Positions 16,744 to 25,418 of a DNA stretch of 64,000 nt are shown piece after piece. This DNA is from Sulfurimonas hongkongensis (GTDB lineage: Bacteria > Campylobacterota > Campylobacteria > Campylobacterales > Sulfurimonadaceae). The notes under the pieces are model-generated. The model made no database searches, was not told the origin of the DNA, and worked only from the letters and a program-made list of their open reading frames with translations. Made by a program: the position numbers and the translations under genes. The DNA lies in the NCBI RefSeq assembly GCF_000445475.1, contig NZ_AUPZ01000004.1, forward strand, positions 124,001 to 188,000. The letters run 5' to 3'. Numbering within the stretch: the stretch's first letter is position 1; every line of letters begins with the position of its first letter.

Positions 16744-18078
16744 ATGAAGTTTCCAAATATCGCTGATATTGCAACTCGTGAAGTTATAACAATAGACATA
16801 AAACATACTTTTGAAGAGGCTATGGCTAAGATGTTAAAGGGTGAACATCGAAATATTATAGTTGTTGATAAAGATAGGTATTTCGTAGTTGGAGTAGTAG
16901 ATATCTTAAATCTTAAAACGAATAATATCGATGTAAAAACACCACTTAAAGATATACAGCTAGTAAATGTCCCAACTATAAAAAAAGACCAAAATATCTT
17001 AGAAGCAGTAGACTACTTAAATAACTCTACAGAGTATATCTGCGTTGTAAATAATGATATGAGTCTTTATGGGCTTATAACTCATACTGATATAACAGAA
17101 AATATTGACCCTGATACACTGATGGATAATTATCGTATTGAAGACTTTTTAAAGCTTGGCAGAAGAATGAAGTGGGTTAATAAAGATGCTAAAATCATGT
17201 CTTTGCTTGAAGATATGGTTAGCAATCTTTATGACAATGTAGTAGTTGTAGAAGATTTAAAACCTATTGGCATCTTTACAACTAAAGATATTATGAGACT
17301 TGTTAAAAATGATATTGATTTAGATGTTGAGATAAAAGAGCATATGTCATCACCAGTTCAGTCCATCAACAAAAACTTCTCCATCAGAGAAGCACTTAGC
17401 TTTTTAAAAGAGAGACAGTTTAAGAGAGTTATAGTTGTAGATGATGATGGACATCTCTCTGGGATAATCTCGCAAAAAGAACTTATAACGCTTTCATACT
17501 CAAAGTGGAGTTCACTTATGAAAGAGTATCAAGATGAGTTAAGAGAGATAAATAAAAAGCTTCAAACTAAAAATATAGAGTATGAAAACTTAGCATCTAC
17601 AGATGCGCTAACAGGTCTGTACAATCGACATAAGTTTACTCAACTCTATCTATCTTCATATGAATCTATGGTTCAAAGACACAACAAAATGTCTGTTATA
17701 CTCCTAGATATAGATCACTTTAAAAAGGTAAATGATATATATGGACATAACATCGGAGACAAAGCTCTTATAGAGGTCTCTAAGATGCTTACTGAAATGT
17801 TAAGAGAAGTAGATATTGTTTGTAGATGGGGAGGCGAAGAGTTTATTGTGCTTCTTCCAACAGCAGATTTAGAAGGTGCAATTTTAATCGCAAAAAAGCT
17901 TCAAAAATCTATAAAAGAAATAAAGATTGATAAAGTAGGAAGCATAACAGCTAGTTTTGGAGTCTCCGAGGTAAGAGAAGGAGAAGAGATGCAAGACGCA
18001 ATAAACAGAGCCGATAAGGCTCTATATCTTGCAAAAAAGGACGGAAGAGATTGTGTTAGAAACCAGAGCGATATCTAA
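16744..18078 (+). CDS. Diguanylate cyclase with four CBS domains
   Basis: Predicted to make cyclic-di-GMP in response to an adenine nucleotide or similar ligand. Four CBS motifs in two pairs fill about 1-125 and 135-250, a short helical linker (about 255-285) follows, then a GGDEF domain (STDALTGLYNRHKF near 285). The active site is intact: RWGGEEF near residue 361. An allosteric inhibition site RxxD (REVD) lies five residues before it. No membrane segment or signal peptide is present, so it is cytoplasmic. It follows folP by 14 nt with AAGGAAGG upstream and is probably co-transcribed. Confidence 0.88.
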   Translation: MKFPNIADIATREVITIDIKHTFEEAMAKMLKGEHRNIIVVDKDRYFVVGVVDILNLKTNNIDVKTPLKDIQLVNVPTIKKDQNILEAVDYLNNSTEYICVVNNDMSLYGLITHTDITENIDPDTLMDNYRIEDFLKLGRRMKWVNKDAKIMSLLEDMVSNLYDNVVVVEDLKPIGIFTTKDIMRLVKNDIDLDVEIKEHMSSPVQSINKNFSIREALSFLKERQFKRVIVVDDDGHLSGIISQKELITLSYSKWSSLMKEYQDELREINKKLQTKNIEYENLASTDALTGLYNRHKFTQLYLSSYESMVQRHNKMSVILLDIDHFKKVNDIYGHNIGDKALIEVSKMLTEMLREVDIVCRWGGEEFIVLLPTADLEGAILIAKKLQKSIKEIKIDKVGSITASFGVSEVREGEEMQDAINRADKALYLAKKDGRDCVRNQSDI

Positions 18079-18108
18079 CACCTAAACGCTCTTAAACACT
18101 AAGATAGA

Positions 18109-20004
18109 TTACTCTATCTCAGCGTCGATTACGTCGTCATCTTCTTTTTTCTTTTTCTTTTGAGCTTCAGCATCTGCTGCTTGCTCGCCGCCTTGCTCTT
18201 GTTTATACATTTGCTCAGCCATTTTGTGAGAAGCTTCTGTAAGAGCTTTTACTTTCTCTTCTATTTGATCTTTAGTAGCAGAGTCATTTTTTAGAGTCTC
18301 TTTTAGATCTGCTACAGCAGCTTCAATTTTTGTTTTTTCATCAGCTTCTATCTTATCGCCCATCTCAGTTAGAGACTTCTCAGTTTGTGCGATTAGTGCA
18401 TCAGCTTGGTTTCTCAAATCAACCATAGCTTTTCTTTCGCTATCAGCTGCTTTGTTCTCTTCTGCATCTTGAACCATTTTGTTAATCTCTTCTTCACTTA
18501 ACCCTGAACTTCCGCTAATCGTAATAGATTGAGATTTTCCTGTACCTTTGTCAGTTGAAGAGACTGTTAATATTCCGTTTGCATCTATATCAAAAGTAAC
18601 TTCGATTTGAGGTACACCACGTGGTGCTGCTGGAATATCACCTAACTCAAAAAGTCCTAAAGACTTGTTGTCTTTTGCAAACTCTCTCTCACCTTGAACA
18701 ACTGAGATACTAACTGCTGGCTGGTTGTCTTCAGCAGTTGAGAATATTTGAGATTTTTTAACAGGTATAGTTGTACCTTTTTCAATAATCTTAGTAGCAA
18801 CTCCACCTAAAGTCTCGATACCAAGGCTCAATGGAGTAACATCTAATAGAAGAACGTCTTTAACATCTCCTCTTAAAACTCCACCTTGAATAGCAGCACC
18901 CGCAGCTACAACTTCATCAGGATTAACACTTTTGTTAAGTTTTTTTCCGCCAAAGTATTTGCTAACTGCCTCTGCTGCTGCTGGAACACGAGTAGAACCA
19001 CCAACCATGATAATCTCTTTAATGTCTCCATTGCTTAAATCTGCTTCTTTCATAGCTACTCTAATATGCTCTATCGTTTCTTCAATAAGCTCTGAGATCA
19101 TTCCCTCAAATTTAGCACGAGTTAGTTTGATAACTAAGTGCTGTGGTCCTGCATCTGTCATTGTAATAAATGGCAGGTTTATCTCAGTTTCACTTGAAGA
19201 ACTTAACTCTTTTTTAGCATTCTCAGCAGCATCTTTTAGACGTTGCAACGCCATTTTGTCATTTTTAAGGTCTATGCCATGAGAGTTTTTAAACTCACTA
19301 TTTAGAAAGTCAACGATCTTATTGTCAAAGTCATCTCCACCTAAAAATGCATTACCATCAGTTGAGAGAACCTCAAAAGTACCATCTGAAATCTCTAAAA
19401 CAGTAACGTCAAATGTTCCACCACCAAGGTCATATACTAAAACATTCTCTTCTGCTTTACTCTCAAGACCATAAGCTAGTGCAGATGCAGTTGGCTCGTT
19501 TATGATACGAAGAACATTTAGCCCAGCGATTGTTCCAGCGTCTTTTGTTGCTTTTCTTTGAGCATCATTAAAGTATGCTGGAACTGTAATAACTGCGTCA
19601 GTTACGCTAGATCCAATGTACGCCTCTGCATCTTCTTTTAGTTTAGCTAAAATCTTAGCTGAAATCTCTTGAGGAGTGTAGATTTTACCTGCTACGTCAA
19701 CGCATGCTGAGCCATCTTTATCAACGATATTGTATGTTACTTTATCGTGTGCCTCTTTAGCATTTTCTTCATTCATCATAAGACCCATAATTCTCTTAAT
19801 AGAAGAGATAGTCTTCTCTGGGTTTGTGATAGCTTGACGTTTAGCAGGATCACCTACTAAAACCTCGCCTTTATCTGTAAAAGCAACTATTGATGGAGTT
19901 GTGTTTTTTCCCTCTTTATTTGGGATGATTTTTGCTTCGCCACCCTCGTAAACTGCTACACATGAATTTGTTGTTCCTAAATCTATACCTATTACTTTAC
20001 TCAT
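18109..20004 (-). CDS. dnaK: Chaperone DnaK (Hsp70)
   Basis: ATP-driven chaperone acting with GrpE and DnaJ. The 631 residues contain [16 protein letters not shown] at the start, [17 protein letters not shown] near 143, [15 protein letters not shown] near 193 and [10 protein letters not shown] near 335. The substrate-binding domain spans about 385-505 and the helical lid reaches the [10 protein letters not shown] tail, the co-chaperone-binding end. TATAATTTCC... runs before the start codon, with AAGGAAAT as ribosome site. It follows grpE after a 273-bp gap full of hairpins. dnaJ and hrcA are not in the window. Confidence 0.98.
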   Translation of the reverse strand: MSKVIGIDLGTTNSCVAVYEGGEAKIIPNKEGKNTTPSIVAFTDKGEVLVGDPAKRQAITNPEKTISSIKRIMGLMMNEENAKEAHDKVTYNIVDKDGSACVDVAGKIYTPQEISAKILAKLKEDAEAYIGSSVTDAVITVPAYFNDAQRKATKDAGTIAGLNVLRIINEPTASALAYGLESKAEENVLVYDLGGGTFDVTVLEISDGTFEVLSTDGNAFLGGDDFDNKIVDFLNSEFKNSHGIDLKNDKMALQRLKDAAENAKKELSSSSETEINLPFITMTDAGPQHLVIKLTRAKFEGMISELIEETIEHIRVAMKEADLSNGDIKEIIMVGGSTRVPAAAEAVSKYFGGKKLNKSVNPDEVVAAGAAIQGGVLRGDVKDVLLLDVTPLSLGIETLGGVATKIIEKGTTIPVKKSQIFSTAEDNQPAVSISVVQGEREFAKDNKSLGLFELGDIPAAPRGVPQIEVTFDIDANGILTVSSTDKGTGKSQSITISGSSGLSEEEINKMVQDAEENKAADSERKAMVDLRNQADALIAQTEKSLTEMGDKIEADEKTKIEAAVADLKETLKNDSATKDQIEEKVKALTEASHKMAEQMYKQEQGGEQAADAEAQKKKKKEDDDVIDAEIE

Positions 20005-20040
20005 TATATTATTTCCTTATAATTTATTTCATAAATTTCA

Positions 20041-20268
20041 AGGGAACCTTTTCCCTATTCATTTTGTCACGCCAAAGGAACAAAGTCCCTTTGGCTACGC
20101 TAATACCCCAAGGGTACTCCGTCGTGCGCGCTGAGTTTCCCTCAGCGGGAAGTCCTCGCAACCTTGTTGCTCTTATACTCTTTTAACCTTTACAAAAATG
20201 CCGTAAGCATTTTTGTACTTTAGTGGCAAAGCGCCTAGCGTAGATAATTGGGACTTGTTCCAATTATC
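20041..20268 (-). repeat. Run of seven hairpins between grpE and dnaK
   Basis: Seven separate perfect or near-perfect inverted repeats follow one another: 20041-20056 (AGGGAA arms), 20071-20095 (GCCAAAGG), 20104-20116 (TACCC), 20129-20147 (CGCTGAG), 20158-20170 (GCAAC), 20191-20217 (11-bp TACAAAAATGC) and 20243-20268 (GATAATTGG plus 3 more bp). Stem sequences differ, so this is not a tandem repeat. They may stabilise, process or partly terminate the grpE-dnaK transcript; function is not shown. Confidence 0.85.
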
Positions 20269-20277
20269 GTACTAATA

Positions 20278-20835
20278 TTAACTCGCCACTATAACCATCG
20301 CTTCACGCAGTGGTCTATCTTTATATCTATAACCTGTTTGAAAAGTTTGGACTATTTGTCCGCTCTCTACATTCTCACTCTCTACACTTTGAACAGCGTT
20401 GTGAATGTTTGGATCGAATGGCTCATCGTGTGACACCATTGTTACACCATGTTTTTCTAAAGAAGTTATAAGTTGCTTATATGTAAGCTCTATCCCCTCT
20501 TTTAGTTTGTCGAAAAGTTCTGCTTTGTTTGCATCAGCATTAGCAGAGTTCATAGCACCTTGAAGTGAGTCCATAACTGGAATCAAATCTTTTGCAAACT
20601 TCTCATTTGCATAGTCTAGTGCAGTGTACTTTTCGCGTTCAAGCCTTTTTTTAATGTTATCAAAATCAGCGTGAACCCTTGCGTACTTATCTTTTAGAGC
20701 TAGCAACTCTTCTTGAAGAAGGTCAAACTCATTTTCTACAGCTTCAGCCTCTGCTTCAGCTTCATCATTTAGCGTATCTGTACTTTTGTCATCTGTGGAC
20801 TCAGTATCTAGTTCTTCATCTGATTTGTTTTGCAT
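20278..20835 (-). CDS. grpE: Nucleotide exchange factor GrpE
   Basis: Releases ADP from DnaK. The 185 residues have a Glu/Asp-rich disordered start (about 1-30), a long coiled coil (about 30-90, ELLALKDKYARVHADFDNIKKR), and the C-terminal beta domain with HEPFDPNIHNAVQ-like HDEPFDPNIHNAVQSVES and the closing PLREAMVIVA. AGGAG lies 11 nt before the ATG. It is the first gene of a grpE-dnaK transcription unit; in many relatives hrcA comes first, but here a plus-strand gene diverges instead. Confidence 0.96.
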   Translation of the reverse strand: MQNKSDEELDTESTDDKSTDTLNDEAEAEAEAVENEFDLLQEELLALKDKYARVHADFDNIKKRLEREKYTALDYANEKFAKDLIPVMDSLQGAMNSANADANKAELFDKLKEGIELTYKQLITSLEKHGVTMVSHDEPFDPNIHNAVQSVESENVESGQIVQTFQTGYRYKDRPLREAMVIVAS

Positions 20836-20873
20836 AGTTGTTAAATCACTCCTTTTTTTAAAAAGATAGCATC

Positions 20874-20902
20874 ATTATACATATTGAGTGTAATAATGTC
20901 AA
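20874..20902 (-). promoter_or_regulatory. Consensus sigma-70 promoter of grpE-dnaK
   Basis: TTGACA (20902-20897) and TATAAT (20879-20874) on the minus strand, separated by exactly 17 nt, a full match to the consensus and exceptional in this phylum where -35 boxes are usually poor. It predicts a start near 20867 and a leader of about 30 nt. Confidence 0.8.
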
Positions 20903-20931
20903 GTATTAGTTTAGTTTTTTTATATAAATGA

Positions 20932-20954
20932 ACTTGAGTCTCATTGTATCAAGT
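20932..20954. promoter_or_regulatory. HAIR-like inverted repeat, candidate HspR operator
   Basis: ACTTGA-N11-TCAAGT. The known HAIR operator of HspR (CTTGAGT-N7-ACTCAAG) has the same CTTGA-N11-TCAAG core; the left half is complete here and the right half is 5 of 7. It lies about 30 nt upstream of the grpE -35 box. HspR controls dnaK operons in Helicobacter and Campylobacter. No CIRCE element was found. Confidence 0.45.
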
Positions 20955-21026
20955 CTTAGAAATACTATTTTAAAGCTATTTCTAGTATGATTATAACAAT
21001 AATAAATTTATCTTTTGGAGGATAAT

Positions 21027-23075
21027 ATGAAAATTATAGCATGGATTTTAGGAATAATTTTTAGTTTAATTTTTTTAGCTTATATAATTGCATTTACATC
21101 TTTTGGCAACTCAATAATAGCACCTACAATAGAGTTAAAAATAAAAGAGCAGACGAAGATGGATAGTAAGCTTAGTACATTTTCTCTAAGTATGAGTGAG
21201 ATTGATGTAATTTTGGAGATAAGTGAGCAAAATATTATCAAAATAAAAGGTAATTACTCACTCTTTTCACAAAGTTTTGACCTTAACTATAAAGTGGAGT
21301 TAAATAACCTTGCATCTCTTAAACCTCTAACAAATGTAGAACTTCGCAACTCACTCTTTACAAACGGAAAAGTAAAAGGAGATATGGCTTTTATGAACAT
21401 AGATGGAGTAAGTGATGTGGCTTCTAGCACTACAACTTACCATATTGAGCTAAAAGACCTAAATCCTACTTCCATCATCGCTAAAATAAATGGAGCTAAG
21501 CTAGATGAGCTTTTAGAGATGGGAGCACAAAAGAACTATGCAGATGCTAAAATAAATCTTGATGTAAACTTTAAAAATATTGTGCCAAACGCCCTTGATG
21601 GAGATGTAGTTTTAAAAACTAAAAACGGTAGTTTAAACACAAAAGTAATGAGAGATGATTTTAACATAAGTATACCCCCAAAAACTGCTTTTGCTATGGG
21701 ACTAAATGCAAAACTAAAAGGTGCTGATATTATTTATAGCTATGAGTTAGCTTCAAATCTTTTTAAGGTTACGTCATCAGGCTCTTTGACTCCAACCCCT
21801 TTGAAGTTAAATGTGAAGTATGCGCTAGATATAAAAGAGTTGGAGCTTTTAAAGCCTTTAAGCGGTGTAGATGTTAGAGGTTCACTTAAAGTAGATGGAA
21901 CTGCAAAAGGAGTAAAAGAAAAACTTATAGTTGATGCCATTAGTGATGTTGCATCTTCTGAGACAGTTGTTCTTGCCACGCTAGAGGATTTTGAGACAAA
22001 GAGTGTTAAAGCTAGGATAAAACATCTAGACATAGCAAAAGCTCTTTTTATGCTAAAGCAACCGCACTATAGTGATGGAAAGTTCTTTTTAGATGCAGAT
22101 ATAACAAATGCAAGGGCTTCAAAGTTAAAAGGGGAGATAACTACTAGCATAAGTGATGGGCTTCTTGATTCAAACTATATTACTAAAACATATGAGTTTA
22201 AATCTAAGATGCCAAGAACTTTATTTAAGCTAGATACAAAAACTTCACTTGATGCAGATAGGGCAATTTCTAAAGTTGACTTAGATTCAAGTTTGGCAAA
22301 CTTAAATATCAAAAATGCAGTGGTAAATATAAAAAGTGGCAAAATTAAGAGTGACTATAAGCTTAATATACCAAATCTTGATAGCCTATATTTTGCAACT
22401 GCTCAACACTTAAGAGGCTCTTTGAGTGCAAATGGAGACTTTACCCAAGGTGAAGATATGACTCTAAATCTTTACTCAAAAGTTGCAGGAGGAGAGCTTG
22501 TGGCAAAACTTCATAATGATGACCTAAAAGCAGACATAAAAAATATCCAAACTCTAGATGCACTTCATATGCTTATATATCCAGAGATGTTTAAATCATC
22601 TCTAGATGCAAAGCTTGACTATAATCTTGCTCTTAAAAAAGGTAAGCTTAGAGGCCAGTTAAAAGATGGAGAATTTACAAAAAATGAGATGCTAGATCTT
22701 ATAAAGCAGTATGCTAGGATAGATATGTACGCTGAGAGATTTAAGGGTGATGTTAGTGCTGATATCAATGTTGATAAAATAACAGCATCTCTAGAGTTAA
22801 AATCAAATACATCATCTATAAAAACTAAAGATACAAAGTTAGACACAAAAGCAAATAGTATAGACTCTAAGATAGATATAGTTGCAAACAAACACCCTAT
22901 ATCAGTGACTTTATGGGGAAATATTTCTTCGCCAAAAGTAAGTGTAGATGCTAAAGAGTTGATAAAAAAAGAGGCCCAGAAAGTCATCAAAAAAGAGGTA
23001 AATAAGATTATAGAAAAAGAGGTTGGAAAGTCTTTAGACAAAGAAGTAGGGAAGCTACTTAAAGGGTTTTTCTAA
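21027..23075 (+). CDS. Membrane-anchored AsmA-like envelope protein
   Basis: A 682-residue protein with one N-terminal membrane helix (about 3-26) and a long, beta-rich region, probably periplasmic. Segments such as DGVSDVASSTTTYHIEL and DAISDVASSETVVLATL show internal repetition, and later blocks (KSKMPRTLFKLDTKTSL) recall AsmA/DUF3971-type proteins that span the periplasm in lipid transport or outer-membrane assembly. The C-terminus is a run of Lys/Glu amphipathic repeats (KKEVNKIIEKEVGKSL). ATG 21027 has GGAGGA just before it. It converges with the GGDEF-EAL gene. Family placement is tentative. Confidence 0.6.
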   Translation: MKIIAWILGIIFSLIFLAYIIAFTSFGNSIIAPTIELKIKEQTKMDSKLSTFSLSMSEIDVILEISEQNIIKIKGNYSLFSQSFDLNYKVELNNLASLKPLTNVELRNSLFTNGKVKGDMAFMNIDGVSDVASSTTTYHIELKDLNPTSIIAKINGAKLDELLEMGAQKNYADAKINLDVNFKNIVPNALDGDVVLKTKNGSLNTKVMRDDFNISIPPKTAFAMGLNAKLKGADIIYSYELASNLFKVTSSGSLTPTPLKLNVKYALDIKELELLKPLSGVDVRGSLKVDGTAKGVKEKLIVDAISDVASSETVVLATLEDFETKSVKARIKHLDIAKALFMLKQPHYSDGKFFLDADITNARASKLKGEITTSISDGLLDSNYITKTYEFKSKMPRTLFKLDTKTSLDADRAISKVDLDSSLANLNIKNAVVNIKSGKIKSDYKLNIPNLDSLYFATAQHLRGSLSANGDFTQGEDMTLNLYSKVAGGELVAKLHNDDLKADIKNIQTLDALHMLIYPEMFKSSLDAKLDYNLALKKGKLRGQLKDGEFTKNEMLDLIKQYARIDMYAERFKGDVSADINVDKITASLELKSNTSSIKTKDTKLDTKANSIDSKIDIVANKHPISVTLWGNISSPKVSVDAKELIKKEAQKVIKKEVNKIIEKEVGKSLDKEVGKLLKGFF

Positions 23076-23082
23076 AGAGAGT

Positions 23083-24993
23083 TTATTTTTCAAAAAGCTC
23101 ACTGCTCTTTAGTAGTCTATCGCAAGGTTTCGCTATAAAGTAACCTTGCATATACTCAACTCCAAGCTCAGATAACTTATCATAAACTTCGCTAGAGTGG
23201 ACAAACTCAGCTATAGCTTTCATATTTGACTCTTTTGCAAAGGCTATGATGCTCTTTACTACCTTAAAGTCTCTCTCATTTGTTGCGATATTTTTTACAA
23301 GTGAACCATCTATCTTTAAAAAATCGGCTTCTATATCTATAATGCTTTTAAAGTTTGAGTAACCACTTCCAAAATCATCAATAGAGACAGATGCCCCGTA
23401 GCTATGGAGTAGTTTTACCTTCTCTTTAAACAGAGCTGTGTTTTGTATCTCATCACTCTCTAAAACCTCTATGGTAACTCTTGACGCTAAAGATGGGTTT
23501 GATGCAAAAGTCTCTATAAGAACAGCTTCAATATCTCTGTTTATAAGGTCTGTAAAGTTCATGTTAATGCTAACTCTTTGGCTAGAGTTTTTAAATTTAT
23601 CAAAGACTAAAGAGAGGATTCTTTTAGTAAGTTTATAGTGAATGTTAGTGTGTTTTAACTCTGGTAAAAATTGTGCAGGTGAGATGATTTTGCCATCAGT
23701 ATCTATGATTCTAACAAGTGCTTCATACTTAAATATTTCACCACTTTTACACTCATAGATGGGTTGATAGTAGCATAAAACTCTATCTTCCTCAATGGCT
23801 TGTTTTACAAAGTAGATATCTTTTGAGCTTAAATCTTGTGTCTCTTTAGAGTTGTCTTTATGGTAGATCACTCTATTTCTCCCCTCTCTTTTTGCTATAT
23901 AGAGCATTTTATCGGCTACCTTTATGGCTTCATTTAGATCTTTTTCTGCAGCTGGATACTCATGAACTCCTATAGAGACTTGCATCTCTATCTTGTTTTT
24001 TTCATATGTAAAGATATGAGAGCTTATATTTTTTCGTATTCTCTCATAAATCTCACTGAGGTTGTCTTTTGAGCCTCGGTTGTAAAGAAGTAGCATAAAC
24101 TCCTCTCCGCCATATCTTAGGAATATGTCGTTATCTCTGATGGAACTTTTTATGATTAAGCTACATTTAGAGAGTACTTCATCTCCAGCCTTGTGCCCAT
24201 AAACATCATTTACAACTTTAAAATGATCCAAATCTATCATAGCTAGTGAGTAGTTGTTTAGGTTGAGTCGAGGAGATATTTCCTGGAGATAGTTACGGTT
24301 GTAGATTTGTGTAAGAGGATCTGTAAAGATTTTTTTCCTAGTTATAAAGTAGTGAAAAACTTGCATAACGGTCATGAGTAGTAACAAAAATATAAAGATA
24401 ATTAAGATTACAAAAAAAGTTTCTAAAGGTCTAAGTAGATCTAAAATTTCTGACTGAATATTATCAGTAATATCAACGCTTAAAATACCTATTACCTCGT
24501 TTGAACTCTTTATTGGGTAGAGATAAGTTAGATATAGATTTTGCACCTTTTGTTGTTGTATGATTTGAGATTTTGAGTTTTGATATACAAGTGCGTACTC
24601 TTTATTAAAAACATCAAATTTTTGATAAAAGTTTGCCTTATCCTCTTTTGAAGCATCTAATAAAAATCTAAATCTATCGTCTGGGTCTTTATAGAGCAGA
24701 TAGATATATTTTATACTAGGTGTGATAAAAAGAGCTATCATCTCTTCATACTTAGCTCTATTTTCCTTGTTTGAGAGATGAGAAACAAGACTCTCTTTGC
24801 TTGTGATGGAATTCTTAGTTATTAGCGTCTCTTCTATATTTTTTAAGATATAAGATACATTCTCTATTTTGCTTTTTTGCATCTTTGCAAATATCTCTTT
24901 TTGAGTCTCTTTTATATATAGATATATGTAGATAAAAAAGACTCCTAGAACAAAGAGCATTAAAAACAGAAAAATTTCTTTTGCTTTTACCAT
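23083..24993 (-). CDS. Membrane GGDEF-EAL protein (c-di-GMP synthesis/breakdown)
   Basis: A 636-residue inner-membrane enzyme. TM1 (about 7-28) and TM2 (about 192-215) enclose a periplasmic sensor domain of about 160 residues. The GGDEF domain has an intact GGEEF near residue 296 and an RxxD inhibition site (RDND) five residues before it. The EAL domain has EALVRI near 423, then NMNFTD, EVLESDE, DDFGSGYSNF, KIDGSL and QGYFIAKP, a complete catalytic set. It may thus have both activities. It overlaps the small periplasmic gene upstream by 7 nt, which follows a TonB-type receptor gene; see the finding on this operon. Confidence 0.92.
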   Translation of the reverse strand: MVKAKEIFLFLMLFVLGVFFIYIYLYIKETQKEIFAKMQKSKIENVSYILKNIEETLITKNSITSKESLVSHLSNKENRAKYEEMIALFITPSIKYIYLLYKDPDDRFRFLLDASKEDKANFYQKFDVFNKEYALVYQNSKSQIIQQQKVQNLYLTYLYPIKSSNEVIGILSVDITDNIQSEILDLLRPLETFFVILIIFIFLLLLMTVMQVFHYFITRKKIFTDPLTQIYNRNYLQEISPRLNLNNYSLAMIDLDHFKVVNDVYGHKAGDEVLSKCSLIIKSSIRDNDIFLRYGGEEFMLLLYNRGSKDNLSEIYERIRKNISSHIFTYEKNKIEMQVSIGVHEYPAAEKDLNEAIKVADKMLYIAKREGRNRVIYHKDNSKETQDLSSKDIYFVKQAIEEDRVLCYYQPIYECKSGEIFKYEALVRIIDTDGKIISPAQFLPELKHTNIHYKLTKRILSLVFDKFKNSSQRVSINMNFTDLINRDIEAVLIETFASNPSLASRVTIEVLESDEIQNTALFKEKVKLLHSYGASVSIDDFGSGYSNFKSIIDIEADFLKIDGSLVKNIATNERDFKVVKSIIAFAKESNMKAIAEFVHSSEVYDKLSELGVEYMQGYFIAKPCDRLLKSSELFEK

Positions 24994-25418
24994 ATTTTCT
25001 CTTCTAGATAAGGGTCTAAATTACTTGAAGCTTGTATGGATAAAGCCTTTAGTCTTGATTTTAGGATAACTATGTTTGGTCTTCCCTTTTTCCAAAAAAA
25101 CGCACCAAAGCTCTTTGGTACTTGGGATAAAAGCTCATAATCTAAAACAAAAATGATAATATTAGAGCACTGTTTAGGAAGATTTTTTATATCTTGAAGT
25201 ATCACTATTGTTGCTTTTTTGCACTCTAACGTAGTGTGAATACGCCCTTTTTTTTCCATGGTAATGTAGAGTTTTTTGTTATCACTCCAGATAATCTTTT
25301 CTTTGTTTATGGAGATTTCACTTATGATTTTTTCTAAGATTTTAACTTCTAAGTCAAGAGGAGAGTCAGCTGCAAATGAGGATAGTGTTAAAAGAAGTGC
25401 TAAGATCAAGCTTCTCAT
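24987..25418 (-). CDS. Small periplasmic protein, YfiR/DUF4154-like
   Basis: A 143-residue secreted protein with a signal peptide (about 1-16, MRSLILALLLTLSSFAA). The C-terminal half, FFWKKGRPNIVILKSRLKAL followed by SIQASSNLDPYLEE, resembles the end of DUF4154/YfiR proteins, which have an FxxxxGRxxIxINxxxLxxxGLxISSxLL pattern. YfiR is a periplasmic inhibitor of the diguanylate cyclase YfiN. Two Cys (TLECKKATI and PKQCSNI) could form a disulfide. The start overlaps the receptor stop as TAATG and its end overlaps the GGDEF-EAL start by 7 nt, so all three are tightly coupled. The family call is distant. Confidence 0.55.
   Translation of the reverse strand: MRSLILALLLTLSSFAADSPLDLEVKILEKIISEISINKEKIIWSDNKKLYITMEKKGRIHTTLECKKATIVILQDIKNLPKQCSNIIIFVLDYELLSQVPKSFGAFFWKKGRPNIVILKSRLKALSIQASSNLDPYLEEKIW

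Noticed and set aside
18932-19282. Open frame opposite dnaK (and similar frames opposite lysC, folP, accA, PiT and others)
   Set aside because: They lie wholly inside strongly conserved genes on the other strand, lack ribosome sites and show no domain-like sequence.
20836-21014. CIRCE element for HrcA
   Set aside because: No TTAGCACTC-N9-GAGTGCTAA-like sequence is present; only the HAIR-like palindrome is.
24987-25418. The small periplasmic protein as part of an iron uptake system
   Set aside because: No ABC transporter, TonB/ExbBD or heme motif is nearby, and the C-terminal pattern is closer to YfiR-type proteins.
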